Assembly: GCF_015712165.1 (NCBI RefSeq)
Contig: NZ_JADPZX010000001.1
Coordinates: 682,001-746,000, forward strand
Reading direction: 5' to 3'
Origin: Streptomyces spinoverrucosus
GTDB taxonomy: Bacteria; Actinomycetota; Actinomycetes; Streptomycetales; Streptomycetaceae
DNA length: 64,000 nucleotides
The notes beneath the pieces were generated by a model. That model saw nothing but the letters and a program-made list of their open reading frames with translations. It was not told the origin of the DNA and ran no database searches. Shown here in pieces: positions 20,580-28,372 of the stretch. The position numbers and the translations under genes are program-made. Within the stretch, counting starts at the first letter, position 1. Every line of letters begins with the position of its first letter.

Positions 20580-22382
20580 TTACGCGGGCTGCGCGTCCGG
20601 CAGTTCCACCAGCCACGGCAGGGCCGCCCGGTCGCCGGCGCCGAGGCGGGCGTAGGCGCTGTAGAGGTGGTTGCCGACCGTGCGGACGGAGAGGGTGAGC
20701 TGTTCGGCGATCTGGCGGTTGCTGAGGCCGGCCGCGGCGAGGGTGACGATCTGGCGCTGACGGGCGGTGAGTTCGCCGAGGGCCAGGCCGGACAGGGCGG
20801 GGGTGCGGGCGCCCTGGCAGCTTCGGGCGAGGGCGGCGGCGCGGGTGCGTGAGGTGCGGGCGGCGCGCGGGTCGCGGTGCGCCCGTACGGCCTGGGCGTG
20901 TGCCTCGGCGGCGAACAGCATGAACCCGCGCTCCTGAAGCCGTTCGGCCGCCCGGTCCAGGCCGGGCCCGTCGCCGCGGGCGAGCGCGTCGGCGTGCTCG
21001 GCGAAGACGCCGCGCAGGCGTCCGGTGGCGTGTTCCGGCGCACCGAGGCGTACGGCGTCGTACGCATTGTCCGCCTCGACCGCCGCCAGCGCCCGGTCGA
21101 GGTCGCCGCGCGCGGCCGCCGCCCACAGGGCCACGGCACCGCTCACCTCGGCCTCCGCACCGGCGGTCACATCGCCCGACTGGGCTGCGGCGAGGGCGAC
21201 TTCGGTACGGCAGGACGCGTCGTCGGCCGTGCCGCGCAACCCCTCCCGGGCCCACGCCCCGGCCTCCCGCAGCTCTCCGCGCAGCCGCGCGAACCGCGCC
21301 CGTACGGCGGCGTACCCGGCCGGCACCGAGGCGCCCTCGGCGGCGAGCCACTCCCCCACGGGCGTGGCCAAGGGGCGTACGTCGGCCTGCTCGATGCGCC
21401 GCAGCAGCTCCGCCTGTTCGGCGGCCAGGGCGGCATCGCACCGGTCCGGTGTGCCCGCCAGGCGCCGGGCACGGAGCTTGCCGGCGGTGGCTCGCAGGGC
21501 GGGCCCGAGGAGGGGGTGGGCGAGGTGGACGGTGCTGTGGTCGCCGATGTGGATCAGGCCGTCGTGTTCGAGCCGTTCGAGGATGCCGAGGTCGAGGGCG
21601 TCCATGGACAACGGGAGGGGTTCGGCGAAGGCGAGACGGTCGAGGGTCTCGCGCTCGTCGGGGGCGGTGCGGTCGAGGGCGGGGGCGACGCGGTCACGGA
21701 CCGTGGCGGTGACCGGCACCGGCCCGCGCCAGGCCCGTTCGTCCGTGCCCTCGACGCGGCTGAGCAGTCCGCGCTCGCGCACCGCGCCGAGCAGGTCGCG
21801 CAGCAGCCGCAGATCGCCCTGGCACAGGCGGAGCAGCCGGCCCGCGGTGAGCGGCGCCGGCGGGCCGCCCGCGCCGGCGGTGAGCAGCGGTGCCGTCTCT
21901 TCGGCGGGCAGCGGTTCCAGGGCGAGCCGGGGCAGCAGTTCGCCGGTCCACAGTCGGGAGATCGCGCCGGGCACGGGCGCGCCGTCGGTGGCGACGACGA
22001 GCAGGCGGGTGCGGCCGTGCACGGCGAGCTGGTGGACCAGGGCGGCGGAGGCGTCGTCGAGCAGGTGCGCGTCGTCGACCAGCAACAGCCGTACGCCGGA
22101 CAGCAGTTGCACCGCCCGGTGCAGGGTGACCCGCTCGGGCAGCAGGTGGGCGAACGCGGCGAAGGGGAGCTGCCGGGTCTCGGGTGTTCCGGCGGCCCTG
22201 GCGCAGTCGGTGCCGCGGACGGCCTCGGTGACCAGTCGGGTCTTGCCGTACCCGGCGGGCCCGGTCACCACGATGCCGGACCGGCCGGCGGTCAGCGAGC
22301 GGCGCACGAGTTCGAGTTCGTCCTCCCGCCCGGTGAACGGCCAGGGCAGCTCCAGGGTCTTCGCGTCCTGTTCGTAAGTCAT
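20580..22382 (-). CDS. LAL-type LuxR transcriptional regulator with ATPase domain
   Basis: A 600-aa regulator. The N-terminal AAA/STAND-like ATPase has Walker A GPAGYGKT (about residue 41) and Walker B VRLLLVDDAHLL. A long helical middle region follows, and the LuxR helix-turn-helix is at the C-terminus (LGELTARQRQIVTLAAAGLSNRQIAEQLTLSVRTVGNHLY). Members are ATP-dependent activators, often pathway-specific in Streptomyces. The gene converges on the CHAT gene (14-bp gap) and is divergent from the astacin-like protease gene (98-bp gap), its most likely target. ATG 22382 is chosen; a GTG one codon upstream is equally possible. Confidence 0.88.
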   Translation of the reverse strand: MTYEQDAKTLELPWPFTGREDELELVRRSLTAGRSGIVVTGPAGYGKTRLVTEAVRGTDCARAAGTPETRQLPFAAFAHLLPERVTLHRAVQLLSGVRLLLVDDAHLLDDASAALVHQLAVHGRTRLLVVATDGAPVPGAISRLWTGELLPRLALEPLPAEETAPLLTAGAGGPPAPLTAGRLLRLCQGDLRLLRDLLGAVRERGLLSRVEGTDERAWRGPVPVTATVRDRVAPALDRTAPDERETLDRLAFAEPLPLSMDALDLGILERLEHDGLIHIGDHSTVHLAHPLLGPALRATAGKLRARRLAGTPDRCDAALAAEQAELLRRIEQADVRPLATPVGEWLAAEGASVPAGYAAVRARFARLRGELREAGAWAREGLRGTADDASCRTEVALAAAQSGDVTAGAEAEVSGAVALWAAAARGDLDRALAAVEADNAYDAVRLGAPEHATGRLRGVFAEHADALARGDGPGLDRAAERLQERGFMLFAAEAHAQAVRAHRDPRAARTSRTRAAALARSCQGARTPALSGLALGELTARQRQIVTLAAAGLSNRQIAEQLTLSVRTVGNHLYSAYARLGAGDRAALPWLVELPDAQPA

Positions 22383-22480
22383 CACGTCAACCAGAGCGCC
22401 ACTACTCAGTCCTGATACAGGGCGACTTGAGTAGCCCCCGACTCAGGCGGCCCGGGTGCGGGGGCGGGCAGTCTGTGCGC

Positions 22481-23566
22481 ATGCCCGGACGCTACTGCTC
22501 CCTCGCGCAGGCGTCGGCCCCCGTCTTCGCGCCGGGGCTGACCGCCGAGCGGCTCAGTGCGCTCGTCGGCGGCCGCCGGATGTGGGTCAACGGCACCGTG
22601 CTGCACTACTACTTCTTCGACGGCGACGCCGACGGCTCCGTCATCCCCGTCCCGGGGACCACGGAGACCCGGCGGGTGTCGTGGGGTGGTGCCAAGGAGC
22701 AGCAGGACGTCGTCCGCGAGTGCTTCGAGGAGTGGCAGGGCCTGGGCATCGGCCTCACCTTCACCGAGGTCGACGACCGGACGGAGGCCGAGCTGCGGAT
22801 CGGCTTCCAGCTGGGCGACGGTTCGTGGTCGACCGTGGGCAAGGACGCGCTCCAGGTCGGCCTGAACGACCGCACCATGAATTTCGGCTGGGATTTGACC
22901 GAGCAAGGGGAGCGCGGGACGGCCCTGCACGAGATCGGGCACGCGCTCGGGATGCTGCACGAGCACCAGAGCCCGTTCGCCGGAATCCACTGGGACGACG
23001 AGGCCGTCTACGACGAGTTGGCGGGCCCGCCGAACTTCTGGAACCGCGACCGGACCTTCTTCAACGTCCTGCGCAAGCTCGACCCGGACGAGGTCAACGG
23101 CTCTGTCTGGGACCCGCAGTCGATCATGGAGTACCCGTTCCCGTCGGGGCTGATCCTTCAGCCCGAGCAGTTCCGCGCGGGACTGAACCCGCCCGGCACG
23201 CTCTCCGCCCTGGACAAGGAGTTCGTACTCCGCTGGTACCCGTCGGCCGACGGGGCGCGGCCGCCCGCGCTGGTGCCGTTCCGTTCGGAGCCGCTCCGTC
23301 TGGGGCCGGGCGAGCAGGCCGACTTCACTGTCGAGCCGCCTCAGACCCGCACGTACACGGTGGGCACCTTCGGCGAGAGCGACGCCGTCGTCGTGGTCTT
23401 CGAGGAGCGGGACGGCGAACCCCGCTACCTGGCCGGACAGGACGACGGAGGCGCCTCCGGCAACGCCACTGTCCGGGCCCGGCTCGTCAAGGGCCGCCGT
23501 TACTTCGTCCGTGTGCGCCTGTACTCCTCGTGGGGTCCGGGCGAGACAGCGGTCATGTGCTGGTGA
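22481..23566 (+). CDS. Astacin-like (M12A) zinc metallopeptidase without signal peptide
   Basis: A 361-aa protein with the extended zinc motif HEIGHALGMLHEH (His150, Glu151, His154, His160) and a downstream Met-turn (SIMEYPF), the layout of astacin-type metzincins. The C-terminal 100 residues form a beta-rich domain (TVEPPQTRTYTVGTFG ... GRRYFVRVRLYSSWGPGE), perhaps a prepeptidase-like or lectin-like module. The N-terminus (MPGRYCSLAQASAPVF) is not a convincing secretion signal, which is unusual for astacins. The ATG at 22481 begins at the conserved part of the protein. It is divergent from the LAL regulator and ends at a strong terminator. Confidence 0.85.
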   Translation: MPGRYCSLAQASAPVFAPGLTAERLSALVGGRRMWVNGTVLHYYFFDGDADGSVIPVPGTTETRRVSWGGAKEQQDVVRECFEEWQGLGIGLTFTEVDDRTEAELRIGFQLGDGSWSTVGKDALQVGLNDRTMNFGWDLTEQGERGTALHEIGHALGMLHEHQSPFAGIHWDDEAVYDELAGPPNFWNRDRTFFNVLRKLDPDEVNGSVWDPQSIMEYPFPSGLILQPEQFRAGLNPPGTLSALDKEFVLRWYPSADGARPPALVPFRSEPLRLGPGEQADFTVEPPQTRTYTVGTFGESDAVVVVFEERDGEPRYLAGQDDGGASGNATVRARLVKGRRYFVRVRLYSSWGPGETAVMCW

Positions 23567-23621
23567 CCGCACGACCCCGCGCCACACGGGCGGCTGGACC
23601 ACACTCCGGCACCGGGGGAGC

Positions 23622-23665
23622 GGTCGGGGCCCGTCACCTTCGGGGGAGGGTGACGGGCTCCGACC
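23622..23665 (+). terminator. Hairpin terminator after the astacin-like gene
   Basis: Arms at 23622-23638 and 23649-23665 (17 bases each, GGTCGGGGCCCGTCACC against GGTGACGGGCTCCGACC) pair with one mismatch around a 10-base loop. It closes the protease island on the right. Confidence 0.75.
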
Positions 23666-23735
23666 ACGCCATGCCATGAGCGCGCCGCGCAGGGGTACTC
23701 CTGGAGGTACGCAGTCCCGAACGGAGGAGACCTCC

Positions 23736-24029
23736 ATGCGTTCGCCCCGGCAGACCGCCGGTCTGTACTCCCGTGGAGACACCGCCCTGCTCGTGGCCGG
23801 TGGCTACGCCCTGCTCGTGGTCGGCGTCGCCGCCTGGCTGGGCACGCTGGTCCTGGTGGGCGACCCCGGCATGGGCGGGATCTGGCTCATCGCCCTGACC
23901 CTGCCCGTATCTGTTCCCCTGCTGGCGATCCCCGCCTCACCGGAGGGACACGTCGCGCTGCTGACCGCCGGCGGCCTGGCCCAGGCCTGGCTGCTGTGGC
24001 GACTGCTGCGCGGCAGGCGCACCCGGTGA
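23736..24029 (+). CDS. Small membrane protein, 97 aa, function unknown
   Basis: A 97-aa protein with three hydrophobic segments: near residues 17-40 (ALLVAGGYALLVVGVAAWLG), 47-65 and 72-90. It has a basic C-terminal tail (RLLRGRRTR). A strong ribosome site (GGAGGAG) lies ten bases upstream of the ATG. Small triple-helix proteins of this type are common in Streptomyces, but I cannot assign a function. It ends at a hairpin (24037-24070) shared with the convergent tRNA-Pro gene. Confidence 0.75.
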   Translation: MRSPRQTAGLYSRGDTALLVAGGYALLVVGVAAWLGTLVLVGDPGMGGIWLIALTLPVSVPLLAIPASPEGHVALLTAGGLAQAWLLWRLLRGRRTR

Positions 24030-24036
24030 CGCACGA

Positions 24037-24070
24037 AGGGCCCTCGCCGGCTCTCACCGGCGAAGGCCCT
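24037..24070 (-). terminator. Bidirectional hairpin terminator between the 97-aa gene and tRNA-Pro
   Basis: AGGGCCCTCGCCGG (24037-24050) pairs with CCGGCGAAGGCCCT (24057-24070), with one mismatch and a 6-base loop. It lies 10 bases downstream of the tRNA and 8 bases after the 97-aa gene. Confidence 0.75.
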
Positions 24071-24080
24071 CCGCGCACCG

Positions 24081-24154
<74 letters not shown>

Positions 24155-24216
24155 GTGCGCCGTCGCCCGGTGTTCCGGGTGAACGCGCAGGTAAACACTA
24201 CCTCATACGGTCCTCG

Positions 24217-24867
24217 CTACTCGCCGGTGCCCTGCTCGCCCGCGCCCGTGTAGAACGCGGTGGTCCGGTCGGCCGCCGCCCGGGCCGCCGTCTCGTCCTC
24301 GCCGGACGCCACGCTCGCGGCGTACCACCCCTCGCTGCACAGGGTGATGAAGCGGATGCCCTCCTCCGAGGTCGCCCAGGCCTCGGCCTCGGCGGGGTCG
24401 ACGGCCGCGCCGGAGGACAGGTGGGTGGCGAGGCCCATGACGGCCAGGTCCCAGCCGACGCCGACCGCGCCGGGCCCGAACTGCGCCCACCGCTCGTCGT
24501 CGACGTGGGCGATGTGCTCCAGCTCGAAGCGGGTGCGCTCGTCGCCCTCGGGCGTGAGGCGCAGCTCGATCCAGCTGACGTCGCCGCCGAACTCCCAGGT
24601 CGCGAAGAAGCCCTTGGGCGGATCGCAGCGCTCGACGGTGCCGGAGGCGTTGCCCTGCACCTGGTAGCGGCCGCCGAGCCGGAGTTCGCCGGTGACCGGC
24701 GCGAACCAGCGGGGCAGGCGCTCGGCGTTGGTGCAGGCGTCCCAGACGTCGTCGAGCGAGGCGTCGTAGGTCTGGCTCACGGTGACCACACGGGCCTCGC
24801 CGGCTTTGAATACGCGCTTGCCGACCTGGCGGCTCACGGAGTTGATCTGATGGGTGACGTCGATCAT
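24217..24867 (-). CDS. SRPBCC family protein (AHSA1/START-like)
   Basis: A 216-aa START-fold protein. Typical family blocks are visible: VTVSQTYDASLDDVWDACTNAERLPRWFAPVTGEL, GGRYQVQGNASGTVERCDPP and a C-terminal helix ending in EGWYAAS. Its ATG overlaps the stop of the ArsR gene (ATGA), so the two are co-translated. ArsR-SRPBCC pairs are common; the SRPBCC partner is thought to bind a small hydrophobic ligand, but the ligand is unknown. No catalytic residues can be assigned. Confidence 0.87.
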   Translation of the reverse strand: MIDVTHQINSVSRQVGKRVFKAGEARVVTVSQTYDASLDDVWDACTNAERLPRWFAPVTGELRLGGRYQVQGNASGTVERCDPPKGFFATWEFGGDVSWIELRLTPEGDERTRFELEHIAHVDDERWAQFGPGAVGVGWDLAVMGLATHLSSGAAVDPAEAEAWATSEEGIRFITLCSEGWYAASVASGEDETAARAAADRTTAFYTGAGEQGTGE

Positions 24868-25226
24868 GTGGTGCTCCTCGGTGGGTCGTCTGCGCCGCGC
24901 AGCCGGCGCTCGCGTTTGCCGCGGGCCAACTCGGTGGCCAGGGCGTCCAGGCGTGGGGTCCAGAAGCGACGGAACCGGTCGAGCCAGGCGTCGATGTCCC
25001 GCAGTGGTTCGGAGTTCACCGCGTACAGGCGCCGGGTTCCCTCGGGGCGTACCGTCGCGAAACCGTTCTCCCGCAGCACCTTCAGATGCTGCGAGACGCC
25101 GGGCTGGGATATCCCGAACTCCTCCCGGATGACATCGCTGACCGCCCCGGAGGTCATCTCACCGTCGGCGAGCAGCTCCAGGATGCGGCGACGGACCGGG
25201 TCGCCGAGCACATCGAAGGCGTGCAT
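24864..25226 (-). CDS. ArsR-family winged-helix transcriptional regulator (SdpR-like)
   Basis: A 120-aa winged-helix repressor. The DNA-binding segment reads VLGDPVRRRILELLADGEMTSGAVSDV ... GISQPGVSQHLKVLRENGFATVR. It lacks the ELCVCDL metal-binding motif of arsenic sensors and resembles the SdpR/autorepressor group that accompanies SRPBCC proteins. A perfect palindrome at 25249-25258, 23 bp upstream of the start, is the likely autoregulatory operator. Confidence 0.9.
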   Translation of the reverse strand: MHAFDVLGDPVRRRILELLADGEMTSGAVSDVIREEFGISQPGVSQHLKVLRENGFATVRPEGTRRLYAVNSEPLRDIDAWLDRFRRFWTPRLDALATELARGKRERRLRGADDPPRSTT

Positions 25227-25248
25227 GGCGGAAACGTATCATGCTCGA

Positions 25249-25258
25249 CTTATATAAG
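25249..25258. promoter_or_regulatory. Palindromic operator upstream of arsR
   Basis: CTTATATAAG is a perfect 10-bp palindrome in an AT-rich patch that stands out from the surrounding GC-rich DNA. It is placed where an ArsR-type autorepressor would block its own promoter. Flanking bases (CGA/CGAC) are not symmetric. Confidence 0.5.
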
Positions 25259-25388
25259 CGACTACTGATTTATGATGCCGCTGCTTGGCCGGTGTTGGTG
25301 GCCGTAAGGATTTCGTCATCCGCCGAGTGTCGCGTTCCGTCGGTGTGGGCGTCTTGAATGGCTTCGAACAGGACGGAAGGAGCCGGAG

Positions 25389-25949
25389 ATGGGGCGCAAA
25401 TTCTGGGTGCCGGTGAGTGCGGTCGTCGCACTCGTGGTCGTCGCGGTGGGGCTGTACTGGTTCCAGCCGTGGAAGTTGTGGGTGGACGAGACCGTGCAGG
25501 AGGCGGTGCCCGCGGCGCCGCCGGTCGCGTCCGGCACTCCTGACGGGCCGGGCGCTGACAGCCCGCCCGAGTCACCCACTCCCACGCCCACGGAGCCGGT
25601 GACGGTCGCCCAAGGGGAGCTGATCAGCCATGAGCACGCCACGTCCGGCACGGTGAGCCTGCTGCGCCTCGCCGACGGCTCCCATGTGCTGCGACTGACG
25701 GACCTGAACACCAGCAACGGCCCGGACCTGCGGGTGTGGCTGACGGACGCGCCGGTGAAGGAGGGCCGGGCGGGCTGGCATGTGTTCGACGACGGGGCGT
25801 ACGAGAGTCTGGGTCACCTCAAGGGCAACAAGGGCGACCAGAACTACGCGATTCCGGCGAGCGTCGACCCGGCCGATTTCACCAGCGTGAGCATCTGGTG
25901 CGACCGGTTCGACGTCTCGTTCGGGGCGGCGGAGCTGGCGCGCGCCTGA
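25389..25949 (+). CDS. Membrane-anchored DM13 domain protein
   Basis: A 186-aa protein. An N-terminal hydrophobic helix (residues 7-25) without a lipobox is followed by a Pro/Thr-rich linker (residues 45-70) and a C-terminal DM13 domain (ATSGTVSLLRLADGSHVLRL ... DLRVWLTDAP ... SVSIWCDRFDVSFGAAEL). DM13 domains are predicted extracytoplasmic electron-transfer or redox modules; a single conserved Cys (IWCDRF) fits. A GGAAGGAG-type ribosome site precedes the ATG. It stands alone and converges on the MFS gene. Confidence 0.85.
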   Translation: MGRKFWVPVSAVVALVVVAVGLYWFQPWKLWVDETVQEAVPAAPPVASGTPDGPGADSPPESPTPTPTEPVTVAQGELISHEHATSGTVSLLRLADGSHVLRLTDLNTSNGPDLRVWLTDAPVKEGRAGWHVFDDGAYESLGHLKGNKGDQNYAIPASVDPADFTSVSIWCDRFDVSFGAAELARA

Positions 25950-25966
25950 GAGGCCGGCGGGGGTCC

Positions 25967-27295
25967 TCAGTGAGCCGTGGCCAGCTCCTGCTGAGCGCCG
26001 GTGCCCGAGGACTTCCGCCCGCCACGGAGTGCGGCCACGCCGATGAAGACCATCGACGAGACACCGGCGAGCGCGAAGGCCGTGAAGCCCCAGTCGCCCT
26101 TGTTCGCGGCGAGCAACTGGCCGCCCAGCCACGGGCCGAACACGGCGCCGAAGCGGCCCATCCCGGACGTCCAGCCGACCGCCGTGGCCCGGTTCTCCGG
26201 GACGGAACGGATCGACACCGTCGCGTAGATCATGGTCTGGGCGCTGTTGAGGAACACGCCGGTCAGGAAGACCAGCGTCATGGTCACCGCCGGCGGCATG
26301 TGGACGCTGAGCAGGAAGACACCGGCGGCGGTCAGCGCGAACCAGATCGCCGAGATGCGCGGGGCGCCGAAGCAGTCGGCGGCGCGGCCGGCGATCAGCA
26401 TGCCCACGATGCCGCCGAGGTTGAACAGGACGACGAAGGTCAGCGCGGAACCCAGCTCGTAGCCCTCGCCACGCATCAGGGTGGGCAGCCAGGTGGCGAC
26501 GCCGTACACGAGGAGCAGTCCGCCGAAGGAGGCCAGCCAGTACAGCAGGGTCTGGATCCACTCGCCGCCGCGGAACAGGTTCGCCAGGGCGTGGAAACGG
26601 TCGGTGGCGCCCTGCCTGCCGGACGGGGCGGCGGGGAGTTCGACGTCGTAGCGGCGGGCCAGTTCGGCCGCCTCCTCGGTCCGTCCCTTGGCGAGCAGGA
26701 AGCTCAGTGACTCCGGCATGAACTTCACCAGCACCGGCGCGAACAGCAGCGGGGCGACACAGACCCAGAAGGCGGCGCGCCAGCCGAGCGGTTCCACGAC
26801 CCACAGGGCGACGTAGGCGGAGAGGATGCCGCCCGCGTGGTGGGCGGTCATCAGCATGCCGATGGTGAGGGCGCCGCGGCCGCGCGGGGCGTAGTCGCAG
26901 ACCATGCTGATCGCGGTCGGCAGCAGACCGCCGAGGCCGACACCGGCGAGGGTCCGGCCGAGGCCGAAGACCGCGACGCTGTCGGCGATCGCGCACAGTC
27001 CGGAGGCCAGCGAGAACAGCGTCACGCAGGCGACCATCAGCTTCTTGCGGCCGATCCGGTCGGCGACCGTCCCCGCGGTCAGCGCACCGACGAGCATGCC
27101 GAAGGTGGCGTAGCTGCCGAGGTCGCCGGCCTGGTCCGGGGTGATGCCGAGGGCCTGCTGCTCCAGCATGTGCGGCAGCACCGAGCCGTAGATGAACATG
27201 TCGAGGCCGTCGAAGAGGACGGCCAGCCAGCACAGACCGACGGCCAGAACGGCCAGTCTGCTGCCGCGGGCGGACAGAGCGGGGGAGGAGGACAT
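25967..27295 (-). CDS. MFS transporter, aromatic acid:H+ symporter (AAHS) type
   Basis: A 442-aa, twelve-helix MFS permease. The AAHS hallmark LFDGLDMFIYGSVLP in helix 1, the loop GTVADRIGRKKLM after helix 2 and GRTLAGVGLGGLLPTAISM in helix 4 point to an aromatic acid or hydroxybenzoate importer. It lies downstream of the gallate-type genes but has its own promoter (27327-27355) and a GntR-type operator, so it is probably co-regulated. Gallate or a related trihydroxybenzoate is the likely cargo by context. ATG 27295 with GAGAGGAAAA upstream is preferred over a longer frame. Confidence 0.88.
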   Translation of the reverse strand: MSSSPALSARGSRLAVLAVGLCWLAVLFDGLDMFIYGSVLPHMLEQQALGITPDQAGDLGSYATFGMLVGALTAGTVADRIGRKKLMVACVTLFSLASGLCAIADSVAVFGLGRTLAGVGLGGLLPTAISMVCDYAPRGRGALTIGMLMTAHHAGGILSAYVALWVVEPLGWRAAFWVCVAPLLFAPVLVKFMPESLSFLLAKGRTEEAAELARRYDVELPAAPSGRQGATDRFHALANLFRGGEWIQTLLYWLASFGGLLLVYGVATWLPTLMRGEGYELGSALTFVVLFNLGGIVGMLIAGRAADCFGAPRISAIWFALTAAGVFLLSVHMPPAVTMTLVFLTGVFLNSAQTMIYATVSIRSVPENRATAVGWTSGMGRFGAVFGPWLGGQLLAANKGDWGFTAFALAGVSSMVFIGVAALRGGRKSSGTGAQQELATAH

Positions 27296-27326
27296 CCTTG
27301 TTTTCCTCTCGTGCGGGGTGCGCAAG

Positions 27327-27370
27327 ACGTTAAGGAGCCATCCCGCGACAGTCAACGTTTTTGTCAACAA
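27327..27370 (-). promoter_or_regulatory. Promoter and GntR-type operator of the MFS gene
   Basis: On the minus strand a -35 TTGACT (27350-27355) and a -10 TAACGT (27327-27332) are spaced 17 bp. Immediately upstream, 27361-27370 reads TTGTCAACAA, a TTGT-N2-ACAA half-palindrome of the kind bound by FCD-domain GntR regulators. The same ten bases occur at the gntR promoter (31680-31689). Confidence 0.6.
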
Positions 27371-27421
27371 TCTCATCGACAATCCATCGCCGACAGTCCG
27401 GGATGGCTCCCAGCACGCCTC

Positions 27422-28372
27422 TCAGCCCACCGGCGGGGTCCCGTGCGTGTGGAACGACTCGATGGTCCTCAGCCCCCACGCCTGCCCCTTGGCCCGCTCG
27501 GCCTCGGTCCAGGTGATCAGCGGCCAGTCGGGCGCCAGCACCAGCCGGGTGAGCGGGTTGCACAGCTCGATACGGTTGCCGCCCGGCTCGTAGACGTAGA
27601 GGAAGAACGTCTGCTGGATGGCGTGTTTGTGCGGGCCCGTCTCGATGAACACGCCGGTGTCGATGGCGAGATCGGCGGCGCGCAGGATGTCCTCGCGGGT
27701 GTCGGTGGCGAAGGCGATGTGGTGCAGCCGGCCGTTCGACCCCGTCCAGTCCTCGGTGTAGACGACGTCGTACGACTTGTTGGTGAAGGTCAGCCAACGG
27801 GCCGCGATACGCCCGGAGTCGAGCCGGATCTGCTCGGTGGGGCGGGCGCCGAGCACCTGTTGCTGGAACTCGGCGTTGGCGAGCACGTCGGCGGCGAGGA
27901 AGTTGACGTGGTCCAGGCGGCGTACGCCGACGCCCCGGTTGGGCTTGGCCTGCGGCTGGTTCTTCAGCGCGGGTTTCAGCTCGTCGGGTGCCCGGTAGTG
28001 CTCGCTCTCCCAGTACAGGGCGTGCTCGTGGCCGTCCGGGTCGGTGGTGACGTACAGCTTGCCGAGGCCGGGTTCGTCCTCGGTCCAGTGGCCGGGGCGG
28101 CCGGCCTCCTCGGCCGCCTTCACCCGGCGCTGGAGGGCCTCCTCGCTGGAGGTGCGCAGGGCGAGCCGGCCGAGGCCGGGCCGGTCGCGGGCGGTGAGGA
28201 CCAGGCTGTGGTGCTCGTAGTCGTCGAAGGTGCGCAGGTGGACGGTGTCGCCGTGCTGACCGTTGACCGTGAGGCCGAGGTAGTCGGTGAAGAAGGCGAC
28301 GCTGGCGTCCAGGTCCGGCGTGAACAGCTGCGCGTGCCCGACATGGGCGATGTCGCCGAGCGGCGGGGTCAT
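27422..28372 (-). CDS. VOC-fold (type I) extradiol ring-cleavage dioxygenase
   Basis: A 316-aa two-domain vicinal-oxygen-chelate protein. The iron ligands fall where they do in catechol 2,3-dioxygenase: His155 (LDHVNFL), His218 (LHHIAFAT) and Glu269 (NRIELCNP). The spacings of 63 and 51 match the XylE arrangement of 61 and 51 closely. It is the only ring-cleavage candidate in an operon encoding the complete lower gallate pathway, so gallate or a close trihydroxybenzoate is the inferred substrate. Known gallate dioxygenases are of the unrelated LigB/type II class. Start and stop overlap the GalD-like gene by ATGA. Confidence 0.85.
   Translation of the reverse strand: MTPPLGDIAHVGHAQLFTPDLDASVAFFTDYLGLTVNGQHGDTVHLRTFDDYEHHSLVLTARDRPGLGRLALRTSSEEALQRRVKAAEEAGRPGHWTEDEPGLGKLYVTTDPDGHEHALYWESEHYRAPDELKPALKNQPQAKPNRGVGVRRLDHVNFLAADVLANAEFQQQVLGARPTEQIRLDSGRIAARWLTFTNKSYDVVYTEDWTGSNGRLHHIAFATDTREDILRAADLAIDTGVFIETGPHKHAIQQTFFLYVYEPGGNRIELCNPLTRLVLAPDWPLITWTEAERAKGQAWGLRTIESFHTHGTPPVG

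Noticed and set aside
17854..21139. Very long minus-strand open frame across the CHAT gene and its flanks
   Set aside because: It has no recognisable protein features and runs antisense to the well-supported TPR-CHAT gene; typical of high-GC DNA.
15291..23566. Protease island considered as part of a type III-E CRISPR (Craspase) system
   Set aside because: There is no gRAMP/Cas7-11-like gene, reverse transcriptase, Csx30-like protein or CRISPR array in the window; only the CHAT-TPR architecture is shared.
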